64,000 bases of DNA from Jacaranda mimosifolia (lineage: Eukaryota > Streptophyta > Magnoliopsida > Lamiales > Bignoniaceae), in the NCBI GenBank assembly GCA_018894105.1, contig CM032117.1, forward strand, positions 40,720,501 through 40,784,500, given 5' to 3'. Within the stretch, counting starts at the first letter, position 1; each line of letters begins with the position of its first letter. The notes beneath the pieces were generated by a model. It was not told the DNA's origin and ran no database searches. It saw only the letters and a program-made list of their open reading frames with translations. Of this stretch, positions 60,661-64,000 are shown piece after piece. Position numbers and translations under genes: made by a program.

Positions 60661-61195
60661 TACATGGAGCTGTTTGTTTCATAATTAACGTTGTGCGTTT
60701 GCCATCATACGTTTGCTGTTATGTATGTGCCTCTTGGGTCTTACTAGGAAGAGTTTAATTTTGCATAGCCATTGCTCATTAGGGTAGAGAGCACAATTGT
60801 GAGGTAATATTAAAGAAATTTCATCAAAATAAACAAAGGAAAGGGGTGCTACTCTTAGTCTAGGATGATCTTTTATTTTTATCTATTGGGACAATGCCTA
60901 ACTATTAAAAAATAAAAACTTGAGGCTTAGAATAAGAAATCCAAACTATAGGCATACTTCAAAAAAGAAGAAAAACTTTAAGGTGCCACAGAGCGTGTAT
61001 CTGAAAGGCAACTCCTCTCTTTTTGTGGAAGCTAAGTGGCTGACATAAACATCTTTTTGGTAGAGAATCCCCTAAGATGCGATCTCACACGCATCAACTT
61101 TTCTTTCTAAAGGTCAATTCCTTGTATAAGCATGGCAGTGTCACTAGCTTCTTAGATCACACCTTTGTCTTTGTCCTTCAATTTGTTATATCGAC
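60661..61195. other. Non-coding or eroded gypsy sequence
   Basis: Nothing recognised except that it continues toward the minus-strand protease relic. Confidence 0.35.
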
Positions 61196-61199
61196 CTCC

Positions 61200-61440
61200 C
61201 TTTCGCATCATTCACACCGGTGGCAAAGACCTTTATTCATTTTAGGATACTAGCATAGCATTCACTTGTAGTGTGCTAGTTGTCAATAGCTTCACCTGTT
61301 CCGCTCCACGTGGGAAACTTTATCTTTATGTGGTAAGTTGAAACCACCATTTAGAAGAGGTTCACATTTGGCCTTTCTAATATCATGTTATAAGTCGATT
61401 CGGTCTTGACAACTAAAAACCTCATCGTCTTAATAAGCTA
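61200..61440 (-). pseudogene. Tat-like protease region relic
   Basis: Minus reading: RFLVVKTESTYNMILERPN, MVVSTYHIKIKFPTWSGTGE, then ECYASILK. This is the conserved block downstream of the protease active site in Tat/Athila-type gypsy elements (Y-N-ILGRP ... STYHLK-KFPT ... ARECY). Three stops interrupt it. Confidence 0.75.
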
Positions 61441-61559
61441 CCGGGGATGAGTGCTTCAGGAAAAAGGGGAGAGAGACATCCTCAAGAGTCTCCATCCCCT
61501 CACCAATAAATCGCACGTCCATACCGAATTGGAGGAAGGCATTAACCTTTTAATTTTTT

Positions 61560-61960
61560 TCCTTCATATGCTGGTGCTCCTCAAAATTATGCCTGCAGTC
61601 GTGGTGGAAACAACTCTCTTATAATTGGACATCTATCTTTCTAGGTTATGCACTATCTTTAGAGGGTGCTAGATCATGCCTTGTTGCTTTGCCATAACCA
61701 GATGTTTTTCTTGGATATGTGGAGAGTGTTCTTGGAGGGCTATTCCTACAATCTCTCGGCATCTTGTTGTTATTGTTGTCGTCCCCTTTATCTTAGCTTT
61801 ACATTTGCTAACGTCCTAAGGGGCCATCACCTCCTAGGTCTAGATCTACTTCTCTATTGAGTAAAGAGCTCCTTAAGTAAGTTGGTAGCTTTTTAGCTAT
61901 GGACTCCTGAAACTTTTGATGCATCAAATTCTACTAAATAATATAGGCAAGACCTCTAAG
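61560..61960 (-). pseudogene. Tat-like gag C-terminus relic
   Basis: The minus strand shows CFHHDCRHNFEEHQHMKEK, the decayed form of the Tat gag C-H-H-C-type block (FHRDYGHDTEECYQLKEEIE pattern). It precedes the protease relic in the same orientation. Confidence 0.6.
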
Positions 61961-61978
61961 CTGATGCAGGGGATCCCA

Positions 61979-62719
61979 TGTGATATGGGATAGCCCAATA
62001 TGCTCGGCCCAAAGACCACAGGCCCAGGGGTGTAGCGGCAGGCCCACCTCATACACTGGGCCCAATTATGCTACTGACGTCGGGTGACCCTAGTTGACCA
62101 TACAGATCGACACCATTCGAAGACTAGGCCACTGATCGATACCTCGAACGCACTGCCCATCCAGCCCATAAGCCTCGTGCCAAGCCTATGTTAGGTCGAC
62201 TAAGGAGGTCGATTAGGCGGGTAACCACCTTTGCCGCATTAAATGCCCTGACAGGTAGCATGCCTTTGCATTAATGGCGTATGCCGCCCCAGTACCACCC
62301 ATGTTACCACACCAGAGATGAGGCGCATGTACAGTGTCTTCTTCTGTCCCCAAAACCTAGAGAGACAGCCACCTGGAATAGTACAAGGGTGGGAGATGAC
62401 TTAATGGCCCCCAGGCAAGGACAAAAACCATTACAACATGTCAAGGGCATCTATGCTGAGAGAAGCTTATAAATACCCTTACTCAAGCCCCTCAAAGGTA
62501 TGCCATTCTCTACACTCAAAGCCCTCATTCTGCTGCTCATCTAGTCGATTCTACATTGACTTGAGCATTGGAGTGCCTAAGCTGAGGGCTCATCGGCTAG
62601 CCTGACGTTTGCTCGTTATTGCAGGACTTAGCTCATCTACATCAATATATCGACCAGAGAGGTCGAACCAATCCGAAAGCAATACCTGATCCAGATACAA
62701 ACTGATTTCACCCTCATCA
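61979..62719 (+). repeat. Putative 5' LTR of the plus-strand gypsy element
   Basis: The right end CCTCATCA is set by the primer site that follows. The left end TGTGATATGGG is my best guess; the sequence turns GC-rich from here. It includes a TATA box at 62468. Confidence 0.55.
62468..62475 (+). promoter_or_regulatory. TATA box in putative LTR
   Basis: TATAAATA in AGCTTATAAATACCCTTAC, about 290 bp before gag. Confidence 0.65.
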
Positions 62720-62721
62720 TT

Positions 62722-62740
62722 TGGCGCCATCCGTGGGAAC
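62722..62740 (+). other. Primer-binding site of plus-strand gypsy element
   Basis: TGGCGCCATCCGTGGGAAC lies two bases after the LTR. The TGGCGCC start is common to plant gypsy primer sites of the Tat group; I do not assign the tRNA. Confidence 0.7.
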
Positions 62741-62759
62741 ACTGAGTCTGGTATTGAAA

Positions 62760-64000
62760 ATGGTGAACACCAGGCGAGCCCTCTTAGGAAGAGAAGGAAA
62801 TAGGAGGTCTAACTCTCCCTACACTCAACCTCCGCAAGAAATCCATGCCCCACGATCGAGCGGCCCAGCAGGGCAAGTGGTCACCTTGAGCATGCCCCAG
62901 CTGATGTAACTCATTAGCGAGCAGATTTTTGCCCAAATTTTGGCTCAACTTTCAGCAGCTCTGAATAGACATACCGTGCCTCCGGAACCAACTGCCAATG
63001 CAACACCCCAGCATGCAGCACTGGAGGAAAGACCGCTGAGGGAAAACTTGGATCAACTAGAGTCCAAAAGGCCCCCCTCAAGATGTGAAGTCAGCCCAGG
63101 CTATTTTTCGAGGGAAACGGCCCGACTTAGGCCCCGCGAAGAAGTGGTTGATTCCGTCGACCACAGCGTTCGACCCATTCGAGCCCCGCAGCGTGATAGG
63201 GTCAAGCACTCGAGACCCCATCCGAATAGGAACGCGTCCGAGGTCGATAGAGAGGAGTGAGAGGAGATATCCCACCAAGTCCAACAGTTGAACTGGCGAT
63301 TGGAGGAGATCTCAAGGAGAAATACAGATAGGAATCGCTATTCGGAAAGGCTGCAGAAGTTCCAAAGAGAAAGAGATTCACCCTTTCTCCAAGATATTAT
63401 CGACGATTGCATCACTATCGATGCTAAGATTCTAACCGGCCTGCCCCGATATGATGGCTTGTCGGATCTGAACGAGCATTTGCTGCAATTCGAGCACATG
63501 ATGCAGCTGCGCGGGCACAATGAGTACATTCACGCAAAAATGCTAGTACCTACCTTCCAGGGGATAGCGCTGGACTGGTTTGTCAAGTTGGAACCGGCGT
63601 CGATACATTCATATGATCAGTTATGTGACAAGTTTTTGCACCAATTTGCAAGCAGGAGGAAGGCGAAGCTCCCGCACACCCACCTGCATACGGTGAAGCA
63701 AAATGAAGGGAGTCCCTTTGAGACTTTTTCACTAGATTCAACACAGAGGTGTTGAAGGTTGACAACCCAAGGATTGAGTTCCTGATCGACATGTTGTTCT
63801 TGGGCCTCAGGCACAAGGAATGTGCCAATGCTCTTGTGCGTGAGCAGCCACGGCCGATTGAGGAGCTGCTCGACCTCTCTGAGAGATACATGACCTAGAA
63901 GGAGATGAATAAACTTAAATATGGCAACCTGGAGGTCGAGAAGAAGAAGAGTAAAGAGAAAGACGATCTCCAGGTCAGAGAGGGACATCGGTCACCCATA
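62760..64000 (+). pseudogene. Tat-like gag, 5' part
   Basis: ATG at 62760 (MVNTRRALLGREGNRRS) starts just after the primer site. One frame runs to 63755 with stops at about 62907 and 63258. It carries a proline-rich, charged N-terminus and then the capsid domain: TGLPRYDGLSDLNEHLLQFE, MLVPTFQGIALDWFVKLEP, HSYDQLCDKFLHQFASRRK and LHTVKQNEGSPFETF. A one-base frame change near 63725 shifts the continuation (FNTEVLKVDN, LGLRHKECANALV, EELLDLSERYM). Another stop follows that block. In the family, capsid packages element RNA in the cytoplasm. GC content is clearly higher than in the older elements. Confidence 0.88.

Larger units (their letters stand above)
49700..61960 (-). mobile_element. Eroded Tat-like gypsy element (inferred), multiply interrupted
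   Basis: Minus-strand relics of integrase (54480-55460), RT/RNase H (58197-58630), protease (61200-61440) and gag (61560-61960) occur in the order of a minus-strand gypsy element. Left of the integrase lies a plus-strand mobile-domain/coiled-coil relic, the same plan as the intact Tat element at 30393-43840. No LTRs were found; the right side is cut by the element starting at 61979. Grouping the pieces into one element is inference. Confidence 0.55.
61979..64000 (+). mobile_element. 5' end of a second Tat-like gypsy element (runs off window)
   Basis: A putative LTR (61979-62719), a TGGCGCC primer site and a gag with capsid motifs follow in order on the plus strand. The 3' part is outside the window, so LTR pairing and target duplication cannot be tested. 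It truncates or abuts the eroded Tat-like relic to its left. Confidence 0.75.

Overview
The window is plant nuclear DNA, most likely from a eudicot. The evidence is one intron-rich housekeeping gene, AT-rich introns and flanks, and nested Ty1/copia and Ty3/gypsy LTR retrotransposons with hAT- and Tourist-type MITEs. There are no prokaryotic operons, and I recognised no rRNA, tRNA or CRISPR array. The species cannot be named from sequence alone.

Region 1 (1-25.6 kb, plus strand) is the 3' half of one gene, NUP205, an inner-ring nucleoporin. I can place 26 exons (255 to 25584) that join in frame into 1,046 codons plus a TGA stop; the 5' part lies left of the window. The second intron in view is 8.9 kb and holds a gag-depleted copia element (1990-6078, itself carrying a Tourist MITE and a 76-bp tandem duplication) and a hAT-type non-autonomous element (6351-7175). 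The 4.1-kb intron 16077-20205 holds a decayed copia remnant.

Region 2 (25.6-49.7 kb) is intergenic and built by nested insertion. A chromovirus (Ty3/gypsy with a C-terminal chromodomain, 27454-46909, minus) was split inside its reverse transcriptase by a 13.4-kb Tat-lineage element (30393-43840, minus) with a perfect 5-bp target duplication. The Tat element in turn received a hAT-type element (31921-32740) with a perfect 8-bp duplication. The Tat element has two RNase H domains and, between pol and its 3' LTR, an antisense (plus-strand) open region encoding a plant-mobile-domain-like segment and a coiled coil. Both retroelements carry stops and frameshifts.

Region 3 (49.7-62 kb) looks like an older, badly eroded Tat-type element with the same plan: plus-strand mobile-domain/coiled-coil relic at 49.8-53.1 kb, then minus-strand integrase, RT/RNase H, protease and gag relics from 54.5 to 62 kb. 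It is interrupted by a third hAT-type copy (53647-54445) and other repeats. Region 4 (61979 to the end, plus) is the 5' LTR, primer-binding site and gag of a further Tat-like gypsy element that runs off the window.

The most notable feature is the mobile-domain plus coiled-coil module lying antisense to gag-pol, seen twice in elements of very different age.
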